A stretch of 28,166 nt of DNA from Flavobacteriaceae bacterium (GCA_029245825.1 JAQWON010000031.1:1-28166); one strand, 5' to 3'; numbered from the stretch's first letter, positions 8,415 through 16,962 are shown. The notes: a model not told the origin generated them from the letters alone. Made by a program: numbers and translations.

Positions 8415-9413
8415 TTAATTCAAAATATCCCAAATTATATCTTTCAATTCTTCTAATCCCGAATTATTTATACTAGAAATTATACAAAAAGGGGTTTTTT
8501 TAAAATTTTTTTTTGTTTCAATAAGAAATTCATCAAATAACTCTTTATCCAGAAGATCTGACTTAGAAAATGCTATCAAGTATCTTTTATCTAATAGTTC
8601 TGGATTGTATTGATTCATCTCTTTTCGAAGTGTTTGAAAGGTTTTTTTACAATTTGCACTATCAACTGGTATTAAAAATAATAAAACAGAATTCCTCTCA
8701 ATATGCCTTAAAAAATGATGCCCTAATCCTTTTCCTTTTGACGCTCCCTCAATTATTCCAGGAATATCTGCTATAACAAATGAAGAAAACTCACGATAAG
8801 GAACTATTCCTAAATTAGGCTTTAGAGTGGTAAATGGATAATCAGCAATTTTTGGTTTTGATTTAGTTATTGAAGCCAATAAAGTAGATTTTCCAGAGTT
8901 TGGAAAACCTACTATTCCAACATCTGCTAAAATTTTAAGTTCTAAAGTAACTTTAACTTTATTTCCTTTTTGACCTTTTTGAGAATATCTTGGTGCTTGA
9001 TTCGTTGGAGACTTAAAATTCCAATTACCTTGACCTCCTTTTCCTCCTTCTAAAAGTAATTTCTTCTCTTGATCTTTTAAGACCTCTAATAAAATTTGTC
9101 CTGTTTTGGTCTCTTTTACAATAGTTCCAATAGGAACATTAATAATAATATCTTTTCCATTAGCACCTGTACTTCTTGATTTACCTCCTTTGTCACCATC
9201 ACCAGCTATGAAATATTTTTTATATTTAAAATTATAAAGAGTCCAAAGATTTTCGTCTGCACATATAAATATATTTCCTCCATTACCTCCATCTCCTCCA
9301 TCTGGACCCCCTTTGGCAACAAACTTTTCTCTTCTAAAATGAGAAGATCCTTCACCTCCATTTCCAGATTTAACCTCTAGATTTATATAATCAACAAAAT
9401 TTCCTTCAGTCAT
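8415..9413 (-). CDS. obg: GTPase Obg, 50S ribosome assembly factor
   Basis: Obg is an essential GTPase involved in 50S subunit maturation and stress signalling. The glycine-rich OBG fold fills residues 1 to about 158 (GPDGGDGGNGG and several GGKGG-type repeats). The G domain follows with GFPNSGKST (G1), YPFTTL (G2) and DIPG (G3). The G4 motif reads SKSD instead of NKxD. I believe similar T/SKSD forms occur in other Bacteroidota Obg proteins. The length of 332 residues leaves no extra C-terminal domain, which is usual in this phylum. It starts two bases after the adk stop codon, so the two are probably co-transcribed. Confidence 0.95.
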   Translation of the reverse strand: MTEGNFVDYINLEVKSGNGGEGSSHFRREKFVAKGGPDGGDGGNGGNIFICADENLWTLYNFKYKKYFIAGDGDKGGKSRSTGANGKDIIINVPIGTIVKETKTGQILLEVLKDQEKKLLLEGGKGGQGNWNFKSPTNQAPRYSQKGQKGNKVKVTLELKILADVGIVGFPNSGKSTLLASITKSKPKIADYPFTTLKPNLGIVPYREFSSFVIADIPGIIEGASKGKGLGHHFLRHIERNSVLLFLIPVDSANCKKTFQTLRKEMNQYNPELLDKRYLIAFSKSDLLDKELFDEFLIETKKNFKKTPFCIISSINNSGLEELKDIIWDILN

Positions 9414-9415
9414 TT

Positions 9416-9991
9416 CTATAAAAAACTGTCGATTAATCTAGTTAAACGAGAATTGATTTTTTCAATGGAACCAATTCCGCTTATTCTATGAAATTTATTT
9501 TGTTTTTTGTAATAATCTTGAAGAATAGATGTCTTCATGTTGTATTCTCTGAAACGATTCCTGACTTTGGATTCATCCATGTCATCTGTTCTTCCACTGA
9601 TCTTACCTCTATCAATTAGTCTTTTAATTAAAATTTCTTCATCAACTTCCAAAGAGATCATAGCTGAAATAGAAATTTTTTTTTTTTGAAGAAATTGATC
9701 AAGAACTTTAGCTTGAGAAATGGTTCTTGGAAAACCGTCAAAAATAAATCCCTCTGATTTAAAATTTGCTTCTACACATTCTTTTAGCATCTCAATTGTG
9801 ACTTTATCTGGAACTAAATCACCATTATCTATATAAGCTTTTGCTAAATTTCCAAGAGATGTTTTGTTACTAATATTGAATCGAAATAGATCTCCTGTAG
9901 AAATATGGAATAAATTATACTTGATCTTCAAAAAATCAGCTTGGGTCCCCTTACCCGCTCCGGGTTTTCCAAACAAAACAATGTTAGTCAT
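9416..9991 (-). CDS. adk: Adenylate kinase
   Basis: Adk interconverts ATP + AMP and 2 ADP and sets the cellular energy charge. The P-loop GKPGAGKGT is at residues 8-16. STGDLFR, DGFPRT and the short lid RGKISGRTDDMDE follow. The protein is 191 residues, the short-lid form without a zinc-binding lid. Codons around residue 120 contain an uninterrupted run of 12 A (9687-9676 on the minus strand). A TATCTTTG element lies about ten bases upstream of the ATG, and adk is the first gene of the long minus-strand block. Confidence 0.95.
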   Translation of the reverse strand: MTNIVLFGKPGAGKGTQADFLKIKYNLFHISTGDLFRFNISNKTSLGNLAKAYIDNGDLVPDKVTIEMLKECVEANFKSEGFIFDGFPRTISQAKVLDQFLQKKKISISAMISLEVDEEILIKRLIDRGKISGRTDDMDESKVRNRFREYNMKTSILQDYYKKQNKFHRISGIGSIEKINSRLTRLIDSFL

Positions 9992-10001
9992 ATTTTTTTT
10001 A

Positions 10002-10009
10002 CAAAGATA
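10002..10009 (-). promoter_or_regulatory. Candidate -7 element of adk
   Basis: TATCTTTG on the minus strand is an exact TAnnTTTG match, ending ten bases before the adk ATG. I see no TTG at the usual distance upstream, so only half of the promoter is supported. The transcript leader would be only a few bases long. Confidence 0.45.
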
Positions 10010-10051
10010 CCTAAATTGTAAAGGTTTTTATGAATGAAAAAAAGATATGCT

Positions 10052-10059
10052 TATTTTTG
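10052..10059 (+). promoter_or_regulatory. Candidate -7 element of purK-purE
   Basis: TATTTTTG matches TAnnTTTG and ends 13 bases before the purK ATG at 10073. No TTG at 17-23 bases upstream supports it. It shares the 81-base divergent gap with the adk element. Confidence 0.4.
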
Positions 10060-10072
10060 CTAAAACTATTTG

Positions 10073-11227
10073 ATGAACTTTTTTTCAAATTCAAAATCTT
10101 TAGGCATTTTAGGTGGTGGACAACTAGGTAAAATGCTCTTATACGTAACTAGGAAATGGGATATTAAAACATATGTGTTAGATCCAAGTGAAGACTGTCC
10201 TGCAAAATTAGCTTGCAATTTTTTTTTCAAAGGTGACCTTAGCGATTTTGATACTGTATATAAATTTGGAAAACAAGTTGAGACTTTAACTATAGAAATC
10301 GAAAATGTAAATGTAGAAGCTCTAGAAAAACTAGAGAAAGAAGGGGTTAGGGTTTTCCCTCAATCAAATGTTATAAGAATAATTAAAAACAAATGTATTC
10401 AAAAAGATTTTTTCAAAAAAAATAAAATTCCTACCTCTAATTTTAACACATATAAAAATATTGATCAAATTAAAAAAGATCTTCTCAATAAGAAAATAGC
10501 CTTTCCTTTTATATGGAAGAGTGCTGTATCAGGGTATGATGGATATGGAGTAAAAGCAATTTATTCTGAAAAAGATATTGAATTATTAAACGAACAAGAA
10601 TCATTAGTTGAGGAGTTTATTAAAATTGAAAAAGAGCTAGCTGTAATTGTTTCAAGATCTGAAAATGGCCAAGTTAATTCATTTCCTGTTTTAGAAATGA
10701 AGTTCAATAATGATATAAATCAAGTTGAATATGTTTTGTCTCCAGCCAGAATTGACAAAAAATTATATGAAAAAGCAAAGGATATAAGTTATAAAGTTTC
10801 TGAATGCTTGAATCACGTTGGATTAATAGTTGTTGAATTATTTTTAACTACTAATGGAGATATCATTGTAAATGAAATTGCTCCAAGACCTCACAATAGT
10901 GGCCATCTCACCATTGAATCATGTTACACATGTCAATTTGAACAGCATATTAGAGCAATATTAAACTTGCCCTTAGGTCATTCAAAAATGAAAACCCCAG
11001 CAGTAATGGTTAATCTAATAGGAGATGAGAATCATACTGGACCTGTTTATTATAAAAATATTGATCAAATACTAGCAATTGATTCTGTTATTCCTCATAT
11101 TTACGGCAAGAAAGAAACTCGTCCATATAGAAAAATGGGTCATGTTACTGTCTTAAATTCTCAAATTGAAAAGGCACTACAAATAGCTAAAAAAATAAAA
11201 AAGACAATTAAAGTAATTTCTAAATAA
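10073..11227 (+). CDS. purK: 5-(carboxyamino)imidazole ribonucleotide synthase
   Basis: PurK uses ATP and bicarbonate to carboxylate aminoimidazole ribonucleotide (AIR) to N5-CAIR in purine synthesis. It is an ATP-grasp enzyme. The N-terminal nucleotide-binding loop GILGGGQLG, the ATP-grasp blocks VSGYDGYG and EEFIKIEKEL, and the metal/ATP block VNEIAPRPHNSGH are all present, and the length (384 residues) is normal. I start it at the ATG at 10073. A TTG one codon upstream is unlikely. Its stop codon overlaps the purE ATG by one base, the usual coupled purK-purE arrangement. The protein shows no sign of decay although its partner purE is interrupted. Confidence 0.95.
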   Translation: MNFFSNSKSLGILGGGQLGKMLLYVTRKWDIKTYVLDPSEDCPAKLACNFFFKGDLSDFDTVYKFGKQVETLTIEIENVNVEALEKLEKEGVRVFPQSNVIRIIKNKCIQKDFFKKNKIPTSNFNTYKNIDQIKKDLLNKKIAFPFIWKSAVSGYDGYGVKAIYSEKDIELLNEQESLVEEFIKIEKELAVIVSRSENGQVNSFPVLEMKFNNDINQVEYVLSPARIDKKLYEKAKDISYKVSECLNHVGLIVVELFLTTNGDIIVNEIAPRPHNSGHLTIESCYTCQFEQHIRAILNLPLGHSKMKTPAVMVNLIGDENHTGPVYYKNIDQILAIDSVIPHIYGKKETRPYRKMGHVTVLNSQIEKALQIAKKIKKTIKVISK

Positions 11228-11712
11228 TGATTCAAGATGGAATAATAATGGGTAGTAAATCAGATCTTTCAGTAATGCAAGATGCAATTGATATTTTAAA
11301 AGATTTTAAAATTGAACATGAAGTAGATATTATTTCAGCGCATAGAACTCCAAAAAAAATGATGGATTATGCACAGAGTGCACATAAAAAAGGACTTAAA
11401 GTGGTAATTGCAGGAGCTGGATGAGCAGCCCATTTACCTGGAATGATTGCGTCAATTACTCCTCTCCCAGTTATTGGAGTTCCAATTAAATCATCAAATT
11501 CAATAGATGGTTGGGATTCTGTTCTCTCAATTCTTCAAATGCCTGGAGGAGTTCCAGTTGCGACTGTTGCGCTAAATGGAGCGAAGAATGCAGGTATATT
11601 AGCTACTCAAATAATTGCATCTAATGACAATAAAATCTTAAAAAAAATTTCTCAGTATAAAAAATTATTGGAAGACAAGGTTAAATTAAGTATAAAAGAT
11701 CTTAATAAGTAA
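11227..11712 (+). pseudogene. purE: N5-CAIR mutase interrupted by an in-frame TGA
   Basis: PurE converts N5-CAIR to CAIR, the step after PurK. The first 65 codons are a normal PurE N-terminal half, including MGSKSD and the catalytic SAHRTP block (H39). TGA at 11422-11424 then replaces the second glycine of GAGGAAHLPGM. The frame continues at once with AAHLPGMIASITPLPVIGVP and runs to a normal end, about 161 codons in total. One change, GGA to TGA (G to T at 11422), explains the break. Neither fragment alone should be active: the first lacks most of the substrate pocket and the second, from an ATG at 11443, lacks the catalytic histidine. It is a recent mutation or a base-call error. UGA is a true stop elsewhere here (rlmN, gcvP). 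Confidence 0.85.
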
Positions 11713-11724
11713 ATCTACTTTATT
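11704..11724. terminator. Weak AT-rich hairpin between convergent purE and esterase genes
   Basis: AATAAGTA (11704-11711) pairs imperfectly with TACTTTATT (11716-11724) around a four-base loop, with one bulged base. It covers the last codons of both convergent genes. The stem is AT-rich and has no strong U tail, so it is only a weak bidirectional terminator candidate. Confidence 0.25.
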
Positions 11725-12686
11725 AAACCATTGATATCATACTTCGATAAAAAATTCCATAAAATTGAGGCAGAGTGAATGTCTGATGGTTCATTTTCAT
11801 AGTCATAACTTGGCCATTCATGGCCCATTTTATCAAGAAGATACAATTCAAAACTTACATCATTTAAACAATTTTCATAACGGCTGACTAATCCTCCAAA
11901 ATTATCTCCATCATTATCCAAAATTTCATTATTGATGGGAGATTTTTCACAATTGTTATAATCTATCCAGTATTTAACAACTTCATCAATTGGCAACATA
12001 ATTGAATTTCCAGAATAAGGAACAGTAGAGTCTTGTTTTCCATGAATTTGAATTACAGGTGTTGGATGATTTGGTTTACATGATTCCATGGTTTCAGGAG
12101 TCATTGATCCTGTTACAGAACCTATGGCAGCAATTCTATCACCTAAATTACATGCAAGATCATAGCTCATAAAACCTCCATTTGACATGCCTACAGAATA
12201 AATTCTACTCAAATCTATTTTATATTTTGTGCTAGTCCAATCAATTAAATCACTTATAAAATCAATATCGTTAGATTTACTACCGATAGTCCATCCGCCA
12301 ACATTCCAATGTGTCTCACCTGTTGAATTTAGAATTAATCCTTGAGGATAAACAATAATAAATTTTTCTTTATCTGCAATTGATTGAAAACCTGTGTAAG
12401 ATAAATTCCATAATGCTAAACTTGTATAACCATGCAAACTAAACAAAAGGGGATATTCCTCATAGTTATCCTCTATATAAGAAGATGGTATGTAGATGTA
12501 AAATTCTCTATTGGAAATCGTGCAGTAATATGTTTTTTTTAAAGGGTTTCCAAAAAAATCATCTCCGCCAAGAAGTCTACAATTTGAAGTAATACTAGAA
12601 TTTTGTTCTAGTTCGTCATTTTGAGTGCAAGAAATAAAGATTAAAATGAAAATCAATATGGACTTGAAAAATTCTTTTTTATGCAC
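11715..12686 (-). CDS. Secreted lipoprotein esterase of the PHB-depolymerase/LpqC type (alpha/beta hydrolase)
   Basis: This 323-residue protein has a lipoprotein signal peptide ending in FIS-C20. The residues after the cysteine are acidic (CTQNDELE), resembling the lipoprotein export signal that sends Bacteroidota lipoproteins to the cell surface. The hydrolase domain has an oxyanion block (LLFSLHGYTS), the nucleophile elbow GMSNGG with S168, a probable acid at D219 (HGKQDSTVPY) and H289 in MGHEWP. This is the pattern of polyhydroxybutyrate depolymerase, feruloyl and acetyl xylan esterases (COG3509). The substrate is unknown. The start is GTG at 12686, because the frame is closed four codons upstream and the signal peptide fits from there. 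It stands alone between purE and nagA. Confidence 0.8.
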   Translation of the reverse strand: MHKKEFFKSILIFILIFISCTQNDELEQNSSITSNCRLLGGDDFFGNPLKKTYYCTISNREFYIYIPSSYIEDNYEEYPLLFSLHGYTSLALWNLSYTGFQSIADKEKFIIVYPQGLILNSTGETHWNVGGWTIGSKSNDIDFISDLIDWTSTKYKIDLSRIYSVGMSNGGFMSYDLACNLGDRIAAIGSVTGSMTPETMESCKPNHPTPVIQIHGKQDSTVPYSGNSIMLPIDEVVKYWIDYNNCEKSPINNEILDNDGDNFGGLVSRYENCLNDVSFELYLLDKMGHEWPSYDYENEPSDIHSASILWNFLSKYDINGLIK

Positions 12687-12706
12687 AATAAGGTATTATT
12701 TTTTAT

Positions 12707-12714
12707 CAAATTTA
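12707..12714 (-). promoter_or_regulatory. Candidate -7 element of the esterase gene
   Basis: TAAATTTG on the minus strand is an exact TAnnTTTG match, ending 20 bases before the GTG start. There is no clear upstream TTG. Confidence 0.4.
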
Positions 12715-12786
12715 GTTTTAAAAATAAAACTACGGAAAAAAGTTATATTGATCCTATTAGCTTAACTTTAAGAATACATATAATCT

Positions 12787-13878
12787 ATGAGAGTTAAAGA
12801 AAAAATTATTCACGCTAAAGAAGTTCACACTGGAATAAAAAAATTAACTAATGTTGTACTTAGAATTAAAGATGACACAATAGTTTCTATTGCTAATAAA
12901 GGATATGATTATAAAAAATCTTTTCCTTTGATAATTCCCACATTTATAGATCTACAAGTTTATGGAAGCTCAGGCAGATTATTTTCATCATATCCAGAAA
13001 TTAAAACTTTAGAAATAATGGAAAAATATCATCAATTAAACGGAACATTTTTTTTTCAACCTACCATTGCCTCGAACAGTTATGAAGTAATTTATAAATG
13101 CATAGAAGCTGTAAAAAAATATAAAAAAAATAATCCTAATACAGGTTGCATTGGACTTCACATAGAGGGTCCTTGGTTAAACCCTCAAAAAAAAGGTGCT
13201 CACAAGAAGGAATTTTTACATAGTCCAAATAAAAATCAAATCGATTCAATAATAGGATTTTCAGAAGGTTCTGTTAGCTTAATTACCCTTGCTCCTGAAA
13301 TAGTAAAAGAATCTTACATAAAAAAATTAAAAAATAATGGAATTGTAATATCAATTGGACATTCTAATTGTAATTACAAAAAGATGAATATTCTTTCCAA
13401 AAATCTAATAAGATTAGCTACTCACTTATTCAATGCAATGCCAAATATTCATCATAGAGACCTTAACCTTACAACAGCTATTTTAACAAATAATTCTATA
13501 TTTAGCAGCATAATAGCAGATGGATATCATGTTGATTTTCAGTTAATTAAACTTGCATATAAATTAAAGAAAAATAAACTTTTCTGTATCACTGATTCTG
13601 TAACTGAAGACAATAAAGGCGTATATAAACATAAAAAAAATAAAAATTATTATACAAATAATGGAATTCTTTCAGGCTCATCAATTTCTATGGCTAAATC
13701 ATTTAAAAATTTAATTCAAAAAGCAGGGTTGACCGTTAGTCAATCTGTAGAAATGTGCTGTGTAACACCTCATAAAGTATTAACTAACAGAAATCTTATA
13801 TTCAAAATAGAGGTTGGATCCAAAGCGAAATTTAATATTGTCGATGATAAATTTAATTTGACAGAAAGTTACTTTTAA
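12787..13878 (+). CDS. nagA: N-acetylglucosamine-6-phosphate deacetylase
   Basis: NagA removes the acetyl group from N-acetylglucosamine-6-phosphate, feeding glucosamine-6-phosphate into glycolysis or cell-wall synthesis. The protein is an amidohydrolase of 363 residues. E127 (in HIEGPWLN), H192 (SIGHSN) and H213 (ATHLFNAMPN) are the expected metal ligands, and D270 (CITDSV) is the catalytic aspartate. The N-terminal PTFIDLQVYGSSG corresponds to the PGFIDxQxNG block of the family. NAMPNIHHRDL and DGYHVD match the substrate-binding regions. No nagB or sugar transporter gene is nearby, so the source of its substrate (chitin or recycled peptidoglycan) is not visible. A TAACTTTA sequence at 12763-12770 is a poor -7 match. 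Confidence 0.9.
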   Translation: MRVKEKIIHAKEVHTGIKKLTNVVLRIKDDTIVSIANKGYDYKKSFPLIIPTFIDLQVYGSSGRLFSSYPEIKTLEIMEKYHQLNGTFFFQPTIASNSYEVIYKCIEAVKKYKKNNPNTGCIGLHIEGPWLNPQKKGAHKKEFLHSPNKNQIDSIIGFSEGSVSLITLAPEIVKESYIKKLKNNGIVISIGHSNCNYKKMNILSKNLIRLATHLFNAMPNIHHRDLNLTTAILTNNSIFSSIIADGYHVDFQLIKLAYKLKKNKLFCITDSVTEDNKGVYKHKKNKNYYTNNGILSGSSISMAKSFKNLIQKAGLTVSQSVEMCCVTPHKVLTNRNLIFKIEVGSKAKFNIVDDKFNLTESYF

Positions 13879-13940
13879 TTAAAAACTTTACAACTGTTAA
13901 CAAGTACATGTTTTGTTCAAAAAAAAAATAAATTTAGTTT

Positions 13941-13980
13941 AATTACAGATAAATTAAATTAAGGTAAAACTGTAATTTTG
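13941..13980 (+). promoter_or_regulatory. gcvP upstream region: dyad and candidate -7 element
   Basis: TAATTTTG (13973-13980) is an exact TAnnTTTG match 13 bases before the gcvP ATG. The 8-base arms AATTACAG (13941-13948) and CTGTAATT (13970-13977) form a perfect inverted repeat with a 21-base spacer. The right arm overlaps the -7 element, a position where a bound repressor would block transcription. Both could be chance in AT-rich DNA. Confidence 0.35.
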
Positions 13981-13993
13981 ATCAAACTAATTT

Positions 13994-16840
13994 ATGAGAG
14001 AAAGTCGATTTTACAACCGTCACATTGGTCCTAATAAGAAGGAAATTAATAAAATGCTGTCAATCTTAGAATTAAATTCTATAGGTGAACTCATAGACCA
14101 AACAGTACCTAAAGGAATAAGACTTGAAAATCCCTTATCAATACAAGAGGATATATCTGAAAATGATTTTTTAAATGAAATGCTCGAACATGCAGATAAT
14201 AATAAATGTTTTGAGGCATACATTGGGCAGGGATATCATCCTACGATTACTCCAGCTGTAATAAAAAGAAATATAATGGAAAACCCTGGTTGGTATACTT
14301 CATACACTCCTTATCAAGCAGAAATTGCTCAAGGTAGATTAGAAGCATTATTTAATTTTCAGAGTGTGGTTTCAGATTTAACTGGCATGGAAATAGCAAA
14401 TGCTTCTCTTCTCGACGAAAGTTCAGCCGCTGCCGAGGCAATGAGTATGCTTTTTTATCTTAGAAATTCCGATCAAAAAAAAAATAACTCAATAAAATTT
14501 TTTGTCTCTGATCAGGTTCTACCTCAAACAATTTCTGTTCTCAAAACAAGAGCAAATCCTCTAGGTATTGAATTGATAATTGATTCAATTGATAATGTAA
14601 ATTTCTCTGATGATTTTTTCGGTATTTTAATTCAATACCCAGGAAAATACGGGGATATAATTGATATTAAAACTGTCGCTAATAATGCAAAAAAAGAAAA
14701 TTTGAAAGTTGTTGTTGCTGCTGACCTTCTTAGCCTAACTATTCTTGAGGCTCCAGGAAATTACAATGTAGATGTTGTAATTGGTACAACTCAGAGATTT
14801 GGAATTCCATTAGGATATGGCGGTCCTCATGCAGCTTACTTTGCAACAAAAAATGATTATAAAAGAAATATACCTGGTCGAATTATAGGTCAAACAAAAG
14901 ATATTGATGATAATCCTGCATTAAGAATGGCTCTTCAAACTAGGGAGCAACATATAAAAAGAGACAGAGCTACCTCAAATATTTGTACTGCTCAAGTTTT
15001 GCTTGCTGTAATGGCAGGAATGTATGCAGTATATCATGGTCCAAAGGGATTGAAAAAAATTGCTGAAAGGATACACTCAAAAACAGTAGAGCTTGAAAAT
15101 ATTTTAAAAGATTATGGTTTTACTCAGGAAAACAAATATTATTTTGATACTTTAAAAATTAAAGCTAATTCAGGGCTAATAAAAAAAATAGCTGAAAAAG
15201 AAAAAGTAAACTTTTTCTATGTTGATAAAGAAACGGTGTCAATTGCATTAAATGAAACTGTAACAGATAAAAACATAGATAAAATTGTTGCTATTTTCAA
15301 AAAAAGCTTAACGTCAAATTTAAAACTTAAAAAAGGTAAAAAATTACAATCAAGATTACCTCACAATCAAATTAGAAAAACAATTTATTTAGACCATAAA
15401 ATTTTTAACAGCTATCATTGCGAGTCAGCTCTGACCAGATACATAAAATCCTTAGAAAAAAAAGATTTATCATTAAATCATTCAATGATTCCTTTAGGTT
15501 CCTGTACAATGAAACTCAATGCTGCTGCTGAATTATTGCCTATAAGTTGGTCCAAATGGAATAATATTCATCCATTTGTTCCGTTAGACCAAGCAAAGGG
15601 ATATCAAAGGGTAATTAGTCTTTTAGAAAAAAGTTTAAGTGAAATTACTGGGTTTAAAGCAACATCCCTTCAACCAAATTCTGGAGCGCAAGGAGAATTT
15701 GCAGGTTTGATGGTAATTCGTGCCTTTAATAAATATAAAGGAGAAGGCCACAGAGATATTTGTTTAATCCCATCTTCAGCTCATGGAACAAATCCTGCAT
15801 CAGCAGTCATGGCTGGATTAACTGTTGTTGTCGTAAAAACAGATAAACATGGTAATATTGATTTCGATGATCTTTCACAAAAAGTGAAAGAAAATAAAGA
15901 AAGAATAGCTGCATTAATGATTACATATCCTTCTACCCATGGAGTCTTTGAACCAAATATTATAGAAGTAACCAAATTAATCCATGATTATAGAGGACAA
16001 GTATACATGGACGGTGCTAATATGAATGCTCAAGTTGGATTAACAAGTCCTTCAAAAATTGGTGCTGATGTATGTCATTTAAACTTACATAAAACATTTG
16101 CTATACCACATGGAGGAGGAGGACCAGGAGTCGGTCCTATATGTGTTGCTGAACATTTGGAACCGTTTTTACCCGGTAATCCCATTATAAAAACCGGAGG
16201 TAAAAAATCAATAGATGCAATATCTTCAGCTCCATGGGGGTCAGCATTGGCTAGTTTAATTTCTTATGGTTACATAAAATTACTGGGGGGGGAAGGTTTG
16301 AGAAAATGTAGTGAAATTGCGATCTTAAACTCAAATTACATCAAAAAGAGATTAGAAGGAGCATATGAAATTTTGTATTCTGGGATAGAAGGAAAAGTTG
16401 CTCATGAGTTTATAATTGATTGCAGACCTTTTAAAAAGAATGGTATAGAGGTAATTGATATCGCAAAAAGATTAATGGATTACGGATTTCATTCTCCAAC
16501 TGTTTCTTTTCCCGTACCTGGAACTATGATGATTGAACCTACTGAAAGTGAAAATTTAGAAGAGATCGATAAATTTTGTGAAGCTATGATTTCAATAAGA
16601 ATGGAAATTGATTCTGATAATCCTGTAGATTATGCAATGCTAAAGAACGCACCTCACACTGAAAAAATGATTACTAGTGATAAATGGGATTTTCCATATA
16701 CGCGTCAAAAAGCTGCTTTTCCTCTCGAATTTGTAAGAGAAAATAAATTTTGGCCATCTGTTAGGCGCATTGATGAAGCATTTGGAGATCGTAATTTAAT
16801 TTGTAGCTGCACTTCAATTAATTCTTTTGTAAAAAGCTGA
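13994..16840 (+). CDS. gcvP: Glycine dehydrogenase (decarboxylating), P protein of the glycine cleavage system
   Basis: GcvP decarboxylates glycine with pyridoxal phosphate and passes the aminomethyl group to the lipoyl H protein. The 948-residue chain is the fused bacterial form, with two homologous halves. The N-terminal half opens with FYNRHIGP and contains EASLLDE-like text (NASLLDESSAAAEAM). The C-terminal half contains SCTMKLNAA, the AHGTNPASA block and the PLP lysine in HLNLHKTFAIPHGGGGPG. The frame is intact, including across a run of eight G at 16285-16292. It ends TGA TAA. Genes for the T and H proteins are not in the window. Confidence 0.97.
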   Translation: MRESRFYNRHIGPNKKEINKMLSILELNSIGELIDQTVPKGIRLENPLSIQEDISENDFLNEMLEHADNNKCFEAYIGQGYHPTITPAVIKRNIMENPGWYTSYTPYQAEIAQGRLEALFNFQSVVSDLTGMEIANASLLDESSAAAEAMSMLFYLRNSDQKKNNSIKFFVSDQVLPQTISVLKTRANPLGIELIIDSIDNVNFSDDFFGILIQYPGKYGDIIDIKTVANNAKKENLKVVVAADLLSLTILEAPGNYNVDVVIGTTQRFGIPLGYGGPHAAYFATKNDYKRNIPGRIIGQTKDIDDNPALRMALQTREQHIKRDRATSNICTAQVLLAVMAGMYAVYHGPKGLKKIAERIHSKTVELENILKDYGFTQENKYYFDTLKIKANSGLIKKIAEKEKVNFFYVDKETVSIALNETVTDKNIDKIVAIFKKSLTSNLKLKKGKKLQSRLPHNQIRKTIYLDHKIFNSYHCESALTRYIKSLEKKDLSLNHSMIPLGSCTMKLNAAAELLPISWSKWNNIHPFVPLDQAKGYQRVISLLEKSLSEITGFKATSLQPNSGAQGEFAGLMVIRAFNKYKGEGHRDICLIPSSAHGTNPASAVMAGLTVVVVKTDKHGNIDFDDLSQKVKENKERIAALMITYPSTHGVFEPNIIEVTKLIHDYRGQVYMDGANMNAQVGLTSPSKIGADVCHLNLHKTFAIPHGGGGPGVGPICVAEHLEPFLPGNPIIKTGGKKSIDAISSAPWGSALASLISYGYIKLLGGEGLRKCSEIAILNSNYIKKRLEGAYEILYSGIEGKVAHEFIIDCRPFKKNGIEVIDIAKRLMDYGFHSPTVSFPVPGTMMIEPTESENLEEIDKFCEAMISIRMEIDSDNPVDYAMLKNAPHTEKMITSDKWDFPYTRQKAAFPLEFVRENKFWPSVRRIDEAFGDRNLICSCTSINSFVKS

Positions 16841-16925
16841 TAATTAATACTTTAAATCTTTTGATGTCTGTTTTTTTTTTATTAAATAAATATCTGAATT
16901 TCATTCTATTTTTTAAAAATTTTGT

Positions 16926-16953
16926 TTGATTAAAAAAAAATATTCTAGTATTG
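16926..16953 (+). promoter_or_regulatory. Candidate promoter of the FabH-like gene
   Basis: TTG (16926-16928) is followed after 17 bases by TAGTATTG (16946-16953), one mismatch from TAnnTTTG. The element ends nine bases before the chosen ATG, so the leader would be very short. Confidence 0.4.
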
Positions 16954-16962
16954 CAACAAATT

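Noticed and set aside
11422..11424. UGA recoded as glycine, as in Absconditabacteria (SR1) and Gracilibacteria, since TGA replaces a Gly codon in purE
   Set aside because: rlmN ends at TGA at its expected C terminus and gcvP also ends with TGA. None of the other genes contains an in-frame TGA, and the protein content is plainly flavobacterial. The MazG-like gene is broken by TAA, which this code would not explain.
11422..11424. Selenocysteine at the purE TGA
   Set aside because: The position is an invariant glycine in the family, not a catalytic cysteine, and no convincing SECIS-like hairpin is seen directly downstream.
13879..13993. Glycine riboswitch before gcvP
   Set aside because: The gap is short and AT-rich, and lacks the conserved GG-rich cores and stacked stems of the glycine aptamer. 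Only the simple inverted repeat is present.
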